DNA of 64,000 nucleotides, taken from NCBI GenBank assembly GCA_022410635.1, contig JAJVDF010000126.1, positions 2,212,322 to 2,276,321 of the forward strand. Reading direction: 5' to 3'. Each line of letters begins with the position of its first letter. Positions within the stretch are counted from its first letter, which is position 1. Source of the stretch: Tretioscincus oriximinensis (Eukaryota; Chordata; Lepidosauria; Squamata; Gymnophthalmidae). Under the pieces are notes generated by a model, which saw only the letters and a list, made by a program, of their open reading frames with translations, made no database searches and was not told the origin of the DNA. The translations under genes and the position numbers were made by a program. Below are positions 12,578 through 23,700 of this stretch, in pieces.

Positions 12578-13380
12578 AGTAGAGAGAGCCAAAAATTTGG
12601 CCTGTGGGTTTTCGAGCCTCCTGAGGCCTGTGAAACCCATGGGCCAAATTTTTGTTCCTCCTCCATCTCTTCTCCCCGCTCTGACCTTTCTCTTTCTCTT
12701 CCTAACTCTCTTTTCCCTCCCTCTCGGTTCTCTTCTTCCTCCCTCCTACCCCCTTCTCCCTCCCTCTCCCTCCTCCCTTCCCTCTTCCTCCATCCCCCTC
12801 CCTCTCCCTCCTTTTCATCTTCCTCTTCCCCCCTCCCCTCTTCTCTCCCTCTCCTCCCCTGTTGGCCCAGTGTGGTAGAAGGGAGCACCACTAGGTCCAT
12901 GTGGCTTGCATGGAGTCCTGAGTTGCAGTGGAGAGCAGTGGAATCTTTACTGGCTACAGCGGCTCAGCTACTCCATGCAAGCTGCATGGGCCCAGTGATG
13001 CTCCCGACCAGCCCTTGATGGGCCAACAGCTGATGTTGAGGGAGGAGGGGAAGGGGAAGAAGGGGATGGGAAAAGGGAGCAGGGCACAGTTCGGGGGGGA
13101 GGCGGCTCGGATGGGCGTTTTCTTGTGCCCAGCCAACCAGGAGGCAGAAGACGGACCGCTCTGCAGCTCATCTTCTGTGAGAAGGGCAAGAGGAGGTTGC
13201 TCCAGCAGATGCAGTGAAGCTGTGTCAGCTGAGGTTATGATCGGGGAACTTTTGGACCAGGTCCAAACCTCCAGCTCCATCACTCAGGGCACCTGAAGGT
13301 CTCTGGATGCCCTAGTAATCAAGCTGGAGGCTTGGGCCTGTTCCAGGAGGGAGGGCAGGGGTGGCAGGTGGAGCACACAT
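12578..13380 (+). repeat. Unclassified CT-rich element, long copy
   Basis: Shares its 5' block ('gagccaaaaatttggcctgt'), a polypyrimidine tract (about 12650-12860) and its 3' blocks ('ccagctccatcactcagggc', 'caagctggaggcttgggcct') with the copy at 10225. The extra central part (12890-13240) is GC-rich. Long open frames on both strands here are low-complexity Ser/Pro/Leu or Glu/Arg/Gly products and are not genes. Confidence 0.65.
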
Positions 13381-13701
13381 GCATACACATGCACACCTGC
13401 CCCAGAGGTACTTGTTGGAAGGGTCTGTGTGTGTGNGNGAGAGAGAGCTGGTGAGCTGCAGCAGTCAAATTGCCATTGAAGTGACATTGTGCACGTGACA
13501 GGGATGGAAATCAGGATTTCCTCTTTCAGGGGAGAGTTTAGAACCCCATGTGCCAATGGATGAGCACCATTTATGCGTATGAAAAGTGAGAAATCAAGTG
13601 AGACATATATGTCCTTTTTCTATAATCCTGGTCATATTTGTCTGTTTTGCAAGGTATGATCTACATGGAAATCTTTCATACAAGATTTATTGTTCCAAGA
13701 T

Positions 13702-13971
13702 AAGATTGCCATACGTGTCGGGAAGGCGGGACAATCCTGGCTTTGGGGACTAAAATATAGTCCTTTCCGGGTTTTAAGAGAAAATCTCGGATTTTCAGGC
13801 TGCAACGTCTGGGCCTTTTCAGCCTCGAAAGGTGACGTTTGAGAGGTGATCTGATTGAAGTGTACAAAATCATGCTTGGGATGGATAGGGTGAATAGAGA
13901 AAAATGTTTTCTTTATCACATAACACAAGGACCCCATCCCGGTTTTGGGCTGCCAGAATATGGCAACCCTT
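13702..13971. mobile_element. Possible short-TIR element enclosing a CR1 fragment
   Basis: Flanking blocks look like inverted ends: 'aagattgccata' at 13702 and 'tatggcaaccctt' at about 13960-13972. Paired GGGACAATCCTGGCTTTGGG-like and CCCGGTTTTGGG-like stretches lie inside. The middle (13799-13931) is CR1 reverse-transcriptase C-terminal sequence in plus sense. Either a nested insertion or a captured segment. Confidence 0.4.
13799..13931 (+). mobile_element. CR1 LINE internal fragment
   Basis: Encodes the [11 protein letters not shown] and Asp-Arg-Val-Asn-Arg-Glu-Lys stretch also seen in the CR1 copies at 24996-26365 and 35575-39480. Both ends are truncated. Confidence 0.8.
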
Positions 13972-15683
13972 CTCTAAGACTACTGAATATAGAAATTAAA
14001 GCAGTCCTTATAACCATCATCATTAATGTTAGTCTGCCCAAATATATCCACTTTGGTGAAAGATAGTTCATCTGCGCATGACTCCATTTCCCCCTTTAAG
14101 GGGAACATCTCTACTAGCTTCTGTGAACCTAATCAAGGGGATTTGGACACTTTAGAGAGATCAAGCCACTTTGTCTTTTTTCTAGGGTAGCTTTCTTATT
14201 TTACGACAGGTTGCAAGTCCTTGGTACCTTGAGAGTACCTGTCATGAACAACTGAATGTGGCCATAGAGTTTACAGTGGTAACAAAATGCTAGGCTTGAA
14301 GATCTCTATGGAATAAGAACTGTATTCAAAGACATGATGTTCAAAGGGATTTTTAATGCGTGTATTTTGATAATGTTTTTAAAAAATCTTACCATAAAAT
14401 AAAAGCTTTACATTCTAAAACTGTGCTTAAACACAGAAATCATAATTCATAGGAGACATCCACCTAGTTAAATAGCATAATTAAAAGTAGGGCTTTCCCC
14501 TATATTCTGGGTTATATCTTGCAAAAAGGGCCTGTAATCCACATGCCAGTGTAGATTATGGCAGGCCCTATTCCCAGAATAGATACGTCCCAGAATAAAG
14601 ATCATTACAAAAAAAACCACCGATTTTAACATTTCTTAAAAATCTTCATCCTCCCATCGTTTCTTTCTTGAAACTTTGACAGCTTGGCTTCTTTCCCAGT
14701 GGAAATAAAACAAAATTCTTCGAAGTGGAATTACATGCAGCTATCTGCCCCTAAGCTTTGTCTCTTCCTCTGTCTTCTTTGGTAAGGTAAATGTATGCTT
14801 TTTAAGTACAGTACAGTGCAGAGATTGGGATTTATTTAAATCATGGTTTGTTTGTGCCTTTGATAATTAGTGTTTCTCAGGTGCCTCCTATGGTGGCTGT
14901 CTGTTGATTTCCTTATTAAATTCCCTTCTTGCCCTCTTCTATCATATGTCTTACAAGTATTTTTATGTGGTATTTGTGAGCCTTTTTCAAAGTTTGACTT
15001 GAAATAAATATTACTAAACAAAAAGGCATTCTGAGTTGTTTTTTATGATTTTGGAGCTTCTTTGCTTACTGTGCATGGATAGATTTTGGGCCTTGTCATA
15101 CCTGAATTTTAATCCAGCTTCAATCCACTTTCAGAGTGCCTTTCTCTAATACAAGGGAGGTTTGTAACACCTTCAACTAACACAAACAACTAACAAGAAA
15201 AAGATAGGCACCATGAACTTTTGTAGACAAGTCTACTACAGTTACTAGCTGAACCCTAATATCAGAAAAAGTAAGTTTGTCTGGTTAATTTTTTCTTGTT
15301 AGTCTCTTGTGATACCTCCTTGGTAGATTTTCTGGACCCAAGTGAATACCCACTTATTTTTTTTAAATCTTCTGCAACACAGTTTAGATAATGTGGACAG
15401 AACATTCCTATTCACTTAGCTGCTGTGTTTTTCCATTNAGAAATGAACAGAAACTTGATTAAACTTGGATGTTACCAGGATCTTAGATGACTTTTGAATA
15501 CCTTTAGTAGCAATGGCTCTTAATATAGGCGTTCCCATGTAAAATCCAGGACCAATGTTTGGATCTTAAATGGCTACAGAAGTCAACATTTTCATCAGGT
15601 GCAACTTCTAATGCCAGCAGCATCATTGAGGGTAGGAGAGAATAGTTTTTTTCACACCCAGCAAAGCTCCAAAGCACTAACCC
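13972..15683. other. Intergenic with degraded repeats
   Basis: No gene. A partial inverted repeat around 14528-14573 pairs AGGGCCTG with CAGGCCCT. A degraded copy of the dispersed 'gttagtct' family lies near 15210-15345, with paired 'tagacaagtct' and 'ttcttgttagtctctt' blocks. Confidence 0.5.
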
Positions 15684-16090
15684 CAGGGCTTTTTTTGTGA
15701 CGGAACGCACCGGAACGCAGTTCCGGCACCTTTTATTTAGGCGGGGGCGCGCGCGCGGGGGGGGTGTGTGTGCGCGGGGGGCGCGCGCGCAGGGGGGGCG
15801 CAGGGGCGCGGGGGGGGTGGGGGGGCGGGAACGAACGGCGGCAGCAGCCGCCGCCGCCCCCGCCTAAATAAAAGGTGCCGCCTAAATAAAATAACACCAC
15901 GCCCACCTCGCCGCCGGCTAACGCAGCAGTACCTTTTATTTAGGTGGGGGGAGCGGGGGAGCGGAGGCGGCGGCCGCCGCCGCTCATTCCCGCCCCCCCA
16001 CGCACCGCGCCCCCCTGCCCGCCCCCCCGCCCGCCCCCCGTTGCCGCCGGTGTTAGTTCCGGCACCTTTTGTTCTGGAAAAAAAGCACTG
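15684..16090. mobile_element. Non-autonomous hAT transposon, GC-rich interior, perfect 8-bp TSD
   Basis: Ends are CAGGGCTTTTTTTGTG at 15684 and, reverse complemented, CAGTGCTTTTTTTCCAG ending at 16090. They are flanked by an identical 8-bp duplication, actaaccc, at 15676-15683 and 16091-16098. The interior is extremely CpG/GC-rich (GGGGCGCGCGCG-type) and holds repeated 'ccttttatttagg' blocks. Long open frames inside are composition artefacts. An 8-bp TSD with CAG-type ends is typical of hAT. Confidence 0.88.
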
Positions 16091-16431
16091 ACTAACCCAG
16101 ATTTTATTTAATAGGAATGGGGCTATCTGAATACATTTAGCCATGACATATGTAGCCTTGTGACTGGCCACTGCTTTTCAACCTAATCCATAACGTTTGT
16201 CTCTTGCCCTGATCTTATTTCAACACAAACATGGGATATAAATGTATATATCTAAAAATGGTTATTAATTGGCCTCCACATTTCTAAATGCTCTCATGTA
16301 GTTTCCACTTAATAATGAACTGTCTGGACTTTGTTAATGTAAATATGACATTCCAGTGAGTGTCCCTCTCTTCTCCACAAGTGCTGCCAAAATGAATTGT
16401 TCATGAAAAATGGCAAGGAATTATGAAGTAG

Positions 16432-17335
16432 AGGAAGAAGAGTTGGTTTTTATTACTTGCTTTTCTCAACCTGAATGGAATCAAAGTGGCTTACTTTTCT
16501 TTACAACAGACAGATAGGTGGGGTATAACGTTCCTGTGCACTAGGAGACATTACCACTCTTCCTTTTAAGGGACCTGGGAGTCAGCTGTGATTGTGGGCT
16601 AGGGAGATCACAGGCTGGCTGGGGGGGGGGGGTCCGCTATAAAAAGAGCAGATGAAAAGCAGAAACTTTAGTAGCCTGTTGCAAAATAATCCCACAGACA
16701 AAAGACCTCAGATGAAAGCATGGTTTATTTCAGGAAAGGAAAATAGGAAGTGAACCAAGATTGCTGGTCAGCAGGTCTTTTATACCCTCCCTTCCAGGTG
16801 AAGTTACAGAAAGTCAGCTGGTGCAAAAAATCTTCCAGGCTTCCTCTTGCTTCTGTAAACGTCCTATCCTTGGCCCAGCCCATTCCTTTGTCCTGGGGTC
16901 CTTCAGGGTTCATTTGCTAGCTGGCTGGAAGAAGGCTGGTTGTCCTTTTCCCCATGTGCTCGGCAAAAAGCCATGTGCTGGGTACAAGTCTCCTTTGCAT
17001 ACCCTTAGAGCTTGAATAGCAAAGGATTAGTTACTATGAAAACAAAGATGTTTTCCAAAGTGATGGCAAAGTGGTTAAACAGGAATGCAAAGTACAAAGC
17101 AAACTGCAAGCTGAAATTACAGGCTGAAATTATAAACTATGGAATATCAATACAGTGGATTGAATTATGAAATAATATTTACAGGTATGAATAATGCAAC
17201 AGTGGGGCTGAGTGAGCTATTAAGAAATGTGACCAGCCCAGGGTTACATACCTAGCTTTGAGGAGTGTAGAATTAAACCAGAAGACTTTGAGATAAGTGT
17301 ATGGTACTCTAGCCACTACACCAAACTGTAGATTC
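16432..17335 (-). repeat. tRNA-derived SINE split by a later insertion
   Basis: SINE halves at 16432-16523 and 17202-17335 read continuously (…ggtgggg then ctgagtgag…) once the insert at 16524-17201 is ignored. The minus-strand head at 17335 has the 'tggtgtagtggctagagtac' type start also seen in the copies at 50651 and 63403. Confidence 0.6.
16524..17201. mobile_element. LTR-like insertion inside a SINE, 6-bp TSD
   Basis: A 678-bp insert lies between two copies of gtgggg (16518-16523 and 17202-17207) and interrupts the SINE. It starts TATAACG and ends GCAACA, near the TG...CA ends of LTRs. A TATA-like CTATAAAAAG lies at about 16637. No retroviral coding sequence is present, so it would be a solo LTR. 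A non-LTR origin is not excluded. Confidence 0.45.
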
Positions 17336-18287
17336 CCTCCCAGGTTACAGAAATCAACCAGCAGATATGAGCTGGCTCAATGAGCACTGTTGAATATGTA
17401 TATGGTACTCCTGAATGTCTCTGATACAGGAACTTCCTCTGATGAAAAGATCCAATGATTTGAACAATACCTGAACAGATTCAGGCAACTTGACTCAAAA
17501 TCTTATCTAGCGTGCATGGAAATGTTGGAAAGGGGAGGGGATGTTTGAAAAGGAATTTTGAAAAAATTAGAAAATATTATTTATTTGTCAGTTATTGTAC
17601 AGGCTTAAGAATTGGTCTGTTTAAAAAAGAAACACAAACATTCCAAGTGATAGCTAATAAAAATATATGTTAAAGTGTTCCCTTAATTGTTTTGAGCAAT
17701 GTATTTTGTTCATTCAACACTATGTGGTCCTTATTGGAAAGCCAGCAAGTAAAGAATGTATATGCAGGTTGCTTGTGAAGTGACCACAAGTGACTTCATA
17801 AAGTCAAATGACAGTACTTGCTTATTCCATAATTTCCTGATAATCTGGCTTATCTGTTTACCAATATTAATATGCCTTCTTTATATCTTTACAATAGCTT
17901 TGTCATTCTGTCCTGCCAAATGAGATTTTCTGCCCATGTGAACACATTCTCCTGTCAGCCATTTTGTTTGTTGACTGTCAGCAGTAGGCAGTCCAGTAGC
18001 CCCTTATTCCAAATGGTGGTGTTATCAGATTCCTTTGCCTTTCCCCCTCAGCTTTTCACTAAAACTACCCACACATCACAGCCTTTTTGCCATAACCCTG
18101 TAGAGTAGTTTGACAGTTGGTTTTCCTGATAAATCAATAATCTGGATGATCAGCTTTAAAATCCAAAACCAGCTATCTTAAATAATTTGGTGGTCCAAAT
18201 GCAAAAGAAATTTGACTTTCAACTGGATTATTGACCTGGTCTATCAGTCTTTTCCCTACCAGTCACTTCTAATCTTCAAACAATGTA
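17336..18287. other. Intergenic, no feature recognised
   Basis: AT-rich. A stretch at 17905-18110 resembles the segment at 320-485 in part (shared 'ccaaatgagattttctgccc' and 'gattcctttgcctttc' type wording), hinting at an old shared repeat. Confidence 0.45.
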
Positions 18288-18570
18288 GGCACGAATGGCT
18301 CAGTTGCTAAGAAGACGAACTTCCATCTGGGAGATAGGGTTTCGAAGCCCTGTGTTGGACGTGGACACCTTCCACTAGCCTGCAGCACTAGCCACCTCAG
18401 CTATTCAAAAGAGATGCAAATTCATAATTTGCATATCAATTAGATAAATGAGTATCATCATTAACTTGATGGGGAAGATAGAATAAGATGTAAGCCTTCA
18501 GGCAAAAATTAACCCTGTAAGCTGTTCTGGTAAAGAGCTGAGTATAAAAGCTTGATTCTTCTTCTTCTTC
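18288..18570 (+). repeat. tRNA-derived SINE with (TTC)n tail
   Basis: Plus orientation. tRNA-like head 'gcacgaatggctcagttgct', B-box-like GGGTTTCGAAGCCC at about 18348, body, and a tail of TTC repeats at 18556-18570. Same family as 835-1140 and 41283-41608. Confidence 0.85.
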
Positions 18571-19988
18571 ATAGACAGCCATAATCTGCAGTACTATGTG
18601 GATGGTTTATCCCTATTCCTAGTTATAATTTAAAACAAGGGCCAGTGTGATCCAACCAAAAGTGGAATAGATTCACAAAAGGCTAGGTGTGAATTCATTT
18701 TATTTGAAACGCTCTCAATTCCTTTTTTTCTGGGAATCACCATTCTTGTTAGTTTTTAATAAAAACTGTGTGAATAGATATTTGTGAGTAATGTGTAATT
18801 ATAGTAGCAAATACAGTAGGTGACTTTTCAAAGTTGTTTAAAATGACACAGCTTGAAAACTAGAATAGTGTTTTAATGGATAATTTAATGGCAATTTGAG
18901 ATAGTCAAAGGCACATTTCACAAAAAATACAGACAGGCACAGATTATTTCATTTCTGATATTCATTTTTTTTTCTTTAGTATATATTATTTACTTATTTT
19001 CTCTCTCTAGACCACAGCTGCACAGCCTTTGACCCTCCAGGTGTTCCTGAACACTGAAGCTAATCCACATTGCTAGGACTTGTAATTCAGGAAAATGGGA
19101 GCATGCATTGGGCAGTTCTGTTTGGCTAATCGTCATTTATTACATCAGTGTACACTTCCAGTGTATTAAGCAAGGGGGTCTCACAGTAATTTAGACACCA
19201 GCAAAAAAAAAAGCAGGTGAATGCTGCCTTCCCTTTCTTGTTAGTCTTTAAAGTGATAGATTTCTTTGAAAACTTCCAGTGTAGTTCATTTGATCCTGTT
19301 TCACAAGCCTGAAGAGGAAACAAAAACAGCAATTTTTGTTTAGCCACTTCCCTTGTGAAGTGACCAAAATCAGTTGTTACTTCTCATCTTAATTCAATTC
19401 ACATGATTGTTATTTTCATTCACTTTTCAACATTAGCATGTTTACATGGAAATCAGCTTCTCTAGTTTGCTTTCCATTAAGGATTTGATTGTCAGGAGTG
19501 AACAATTTATAAAGAATTATCCCATCTGTGAATGTAAGAAATGAACTTTTATCACAGTTTTAAAAGTAGCTGACTTCTTTTCCTTGTCACTGTCTTCCAT
19601 ACTCATCTTTCCACCTGTCCCTTGAGTCTCAAACTTACCATGGGTCACCCTTTTATCTTATCTGATCACAACCTAAGCGTTTTTAACATTCATATTTCAA
19701 AATTAGCACAAAGTACCAGATGCATGTGAAGTAAAATGAAGCCTCCTGCCTCTTTTTGTCTTGAAAAGCCACATATGTGAAGTTACAAACCCCCTCCTCC
19801 CAGCTTACCATCATACTACCTTATTGATTTATACCATCTTACTCTTACAGCCGACCTTTGTTTTTCACTTGACTCCATTATGAGTTTTATATCTCAGCAG
19901 ATAATGGCTGGAACTTCATTTGCAGTTTTTAGATTTAGAAACAGAAGAACATTAAATACAGGAGGCACTTAACTGCCTAAAGTGTAGT
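18571..19988. other. Intergenic downstream of MAOA
   Basis: AT-rich; a short piece with the 'cttgttagtctttaaagtg' core at about 19237-19256 belongs to the dispersed-repeat family. Nothing else recognised. Confidence 0.5.
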
Positions 19989-20162
19989 CTAATAAGCCAC
20001 TAGAGAAAGCAATTTAACATTTGTCTGTTCAGAATAAGTGAAAAAAAGAGGGAGGGGTAGGGGTCTGTGGAGGTTTTCCAAAGATGTGTAAAATGTGCAA
20101 AATGTACGCTCTCGTTTGTTCTCGTTACAAAATGTAGTAGTGATTGGGCGACTTGTAACATC
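19989..20162 (-). other. MAOA: Duplicated MAOA exon 15 start: possible alternative terminal exon
   Basis: The 101-bp block 20129-20229 duplicates the MAOA intron14/exon15 junction at 20755-20855. It keeps the CTACTTAG acceptor and the first 11 codons ([11 protein letters not shown]). Read on in the same frame it stays open for 57 codons to a TAG at 19989-19991. The downstream part has no similarity to MAO and lacks the hydrophobic C-terminal helix. If spliced from exon 14 it would give a MAO-A without a tail anchor. No evidence of use; it may equally be inert or an assembly artefact. Confidence 0.4.
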
Positions 20163-20229
20163 CTAAGTAGAAATACATTTATTTTAGTTATTTGTTTGTT
20201 TATATGGCATGGATGTCACAGAAACAAAT
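20129..20229. repeat. Direct duplication, copy A (downstream of MAOA exon 15)
   Basis: Identical to 20755-20855 except for two substitutions (a/g in the exon part, g/a in the intron part). It covers about 67 bp of intron 14, the acceptor and the exon 15 start. Confidence 0.93.
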
Positions 20230-20409
20230 CAGTGAGAATAAGGCAATAGGAACATCTTGTTTTCATTATATTCCTTTCATTAATTTTAGAGAGGATTTTC
20301 AGATGAATGTTTGATGTATTCAAATGTCAAAGTTTTAGACACCAATGTGGAGAATAAGAAATACACACATGGCCCCAAAATAATTTGTTCGGTAGACAAA
20401 AGATTACTG

Positions 20410-20415
20410 TTTAAT
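20410..20415 (-). promoter_or_regulatory. MAOA: Candidate poly(A) signal for MAOA
   Basis: ATTAAA on the minus strand about 220 bp past the stop codon. A further AATAAA lies at 20178-20183 inside duplication copy A. Which one is used cannot be told from sequence alone. Confidence 0.25.
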
Positions 20416-20635
20416 TGGATCTGATAATAATACTCCCCCAAGGCCCAGCCTAATCTACACAGAATAAGTCCAAGTTGCTTTCTTATACTATAGCTTGGTG
20501 TCTGAAGCTTTTCCTTTTCTTCTGCCGGTTTCGTTTTGAGTTTGCAGACTTTGTGGGTGTGTAGTATTTGTTGTATATACCAAGAAGTCCAAAATGCAAC
20601 ATGAAGAGATAAAACTGACACTTGTTTCTGATATA

Positions 20636-20788
20636 CTACTGAAATAACCTCCCCTTTTTACAGGCAAATAATCCAGCTAAAGCCAGTGAAGTGAAGAAGG
20701 CAGAAAATCCAAGGAGGGTCAGTAGTTCTGGGACCGATGGCAGGTTTCTTTCAAAAAATGTAGTAGTGATTGGGCGACTTGTAACGTC
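20636..20788 (-). CDS. MAOA: MAOA exon 15, terminal coding part
   Basis: Acceptor CTACTTAG; 50 codons plus TAG at 20636-20638. Starts [10 protein letters not shown], then Glu-Arg-Asn-Leu-Pro-Ser-Val-Pro and a hydrophobic helix rich in Phe, Leu and Ala, ending Cys-Lys-Lys-Gly-Arg-Leu-Phe-Gln. This is the mitochondrial outer-membrane tail anchor. The first 34 bp lie within the duplicated block 20755-20855. Confidence 0.95.
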   Translation of the reverse strand, partial: DVTSRPITTTFFERNLPSVPELLTLLGFSAFFTSLALAGLFACKKGRLFQ

Positions 20789-23700
20789 CTAAGTAGAAAT
20801 ACATTTATTTTAGTTATTTGTTTATTTATATGGCATGGATGTCACAGAAACAAATACATATATATATATAAAGGTTCAGTATTGGTCTAATCTGGATTGG
20901 CTTGGTCAGTTTGACAACCTCTGAACTGCCAAATTATCTTGGTCTAGTCTTCCTTTTTTTGTCTACACCTGGCACCACACAGGTGCCAAATTCCTCCTCA
21001 TCCTTTTCCCCATCTGTCTGTATGATATCTTAGCGCTACAGGGCTCTCAGTCAGCCATCTTCTACCTATCTCAAGTTTCCAGCATATTTTTCCTGTTGTT
21101 TCAACAGCTGAATCCTTCAAAGCATAGGGGGCATATGTATTTATGTTTGGAGGACTTTGGCCAGCTTTCTTTCACCTCACTGCACTGTATTAGGCATGTG
21201 AAAATAAGATTAGCAAAAAAAAAAGAAAAAAAGGGAGGACTGGAGTGCTGCATCTATAATTTTATTTATTTATTTATTTACATTTTTATGTAAACAAATA
21301 ATTTCAACAGATATTGCTGGCATTATAAGCTGCATCTGCAGAAATTACTTCTTCTTTACAAGCATTATATGAATAGCACTCCTTCTTCCTGGAAACATCT
21401 TTGGGTAATAAGTTCTTTCTTTCCTGACTCAGAAGCCTTGATCCAGTCAGGAGGCTTTTTGCTCACTGTGGTTCCCAGATGTTTAAGTCTTTAAGAACTT
21501 TAGGTATCTTTCTCTCAGGTATTTAGAAGAAGAAGAAGAATCGAGTTTTTATATCCCACTCTTTTCCAGAGCACCTTACAGGGTTAATTTTCACCAGAAG
21601 GCTTACATCTTATTCTATCTTCCCCATCAGGTTAATGATGGTAATCATTCATCTAGTTGAAATGCAGATTACAAATTTGCATCTCTTTCGAATAACTGAG
21701 TTGGCTAGAGCTGCAGGCTAGTGAAAGGCGCTCGCTCCTCCCCACATCTGACACAAGGTTTTGAAACCCGAACCTCCAGATGAAAGACTGTCTCCTTATT
21801 GACTGAGCCATTTGTGCCTATTTAGTTCTTTAAGAACTAGTGAAACTGTAATGCTGATGTATCTATCAGTACGGATTCATATAAATTACTATCTGTCCTG
21901 TAAGCCTAATTTTTTTTTTGTACATGGGCTCAACTACATGTAAGATTTTTTCTACATATGATCCATTTTAAGAAAAAACCCTGGCAAACTGTTTTCCTTC
22001 TTTGTGATATAACTCTAAAGAATTCCTTTTCGATAAGATAAAGCATTAAGAAAACAACTAATAATTTTGTTGTTGTTGTTTCTCAGACTTTATCTAGATT
22101 GGATCTAAAATCCAAGATAATGGCACACATATCCATTTGATAATCCCATTACAGTGCCAAGATATAGACGTGAAACCTCAGGCTATTGCAGGATGAATTT
22201 TTCCTATTCTAGTTATCTTCCCTTCCCACAAAATAACATTTTTCCCTTGTCTGTTTCTTGCTCCAAGAATTCTTCCTACTGAAAATGCTCAGAACTGGGC
22301 ACTTGCATAATTATTGGTATTTTGCAACAAAGCACCATGGGAGAAAGCCCCAGAACAGTAAGAGTCCAGGCTTGCTTCACTGGCAAGGGTAGCAAGAGGC
22401 AACTGTGGGTTTCTCTTGCAACCTGGAAGCAGCCTAAGTCTGTAGCTTGGTTAAATATGGACAAAATCTTGGATATAGTTGGGTCCATTTTCTTTTCTGG
22501 GATGCTTAATGGGTAATGTTTACCTAGTCTAAAGTTATTTGGAGCTTCCCTTGGATCACAGCAGTGTGGAAAGGCTCCTAGTTTGCTTGCTGGTCTGATA
22601 TATCAGCCTGTGCAAAATTACCCTTAGTTATGCATAAATGGATCAAAGACTTTGTTCTATGTTTTTCATCTTTCAGAAAAGATAGGGCTATATATATTTC
22701 TTGCCTTGAATTCACTCTCAACAAAAATGCCTAACATTTTCAGCATAAAATTCCTGCTATTATAATCAGTCAGATGCATTCACCTGTGGAGATAAATTGC
22801 TCAGATGATGTAGGCAACCACCATGAAAGCAATACTAGAGAATACTTGCCTTTGATTCTGGTTCTGTTACCCAAATTTCATTCTTTGAAATCTTTCCCAT
22901 GCTATATAGTACCTAAAAGACAGAAAATTATATATCCATTAGTAGCTGCTACTTTAATATTATACAATCCCAGAGATTCAGAAGATCAAAAGGCGGCTAA
23001 GGATTGACTTCTAACAAATTTAACTTCAGCGAATCTGCTCTTTGCTTCTTGGTGTAGAGGTGAATACTGTATTGATATGAGAGGAAACACACAGTTCGAC
23101 CTCCAAGACAGATGTGAATTTAAAACATCATATGCTATGGTGTATGAAATACTGAAAAGACCAAAAACAATCCCCATAATCTAATAAAACAACAAAGTCA
23201 TATAAAATGGGTGTTGCTGTCTCTACATGATGCATTTCAACTTACTATATCAGAATGGACTAAAGCATTTCAGTGGCATCCTGGTAGCCAAAATGATATG
23301 AAAGTCACTATTTGCTTGTCCCCTTGATCCAATGCCAAATGAAGATGCAAATTATTTGCCCATATAATCTTATTTCCATGTTCTCTCTCAGTCTTACTAT
23401 GTACAGCATTGAACATAAGAACGTAAGGAGAGCCATACTGGATCAGGCCACAGCCCATCAAGTCCAGCATTCTGTGTCACACAGAGGCCCACCAGATGCA
23501 CCTGGGCAGTACGAACAGAGGAAAGCAAAATATGCACCTGTTCATGTCTCCCTGCAAATGGCATTTCAAAAGTCCTGCCCGTTGCTCCATCCCGGAGGCA
23601 ACATCCAGACATCTATCCTAGTATCCATTTATACCCCTGGTGTCCATAAACCTGTCTAGTCCTGTCTTGAAACTATCCAAGCTGTTAGCTACCACTACCT

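Noticed and set aside
12568..13296. Long overlapping open frames on both strands
   Set aside because: Low-complexity products of a C/T tract and a GC-rich repeat; frames on both strands are open because of composition.
15737..16171. 144-codon and 107-codon GC-rich frames (Arg/Pro/Gly)
   Set aside because: They lie inside the GC-rich hAT interior and have no recognisable domain.
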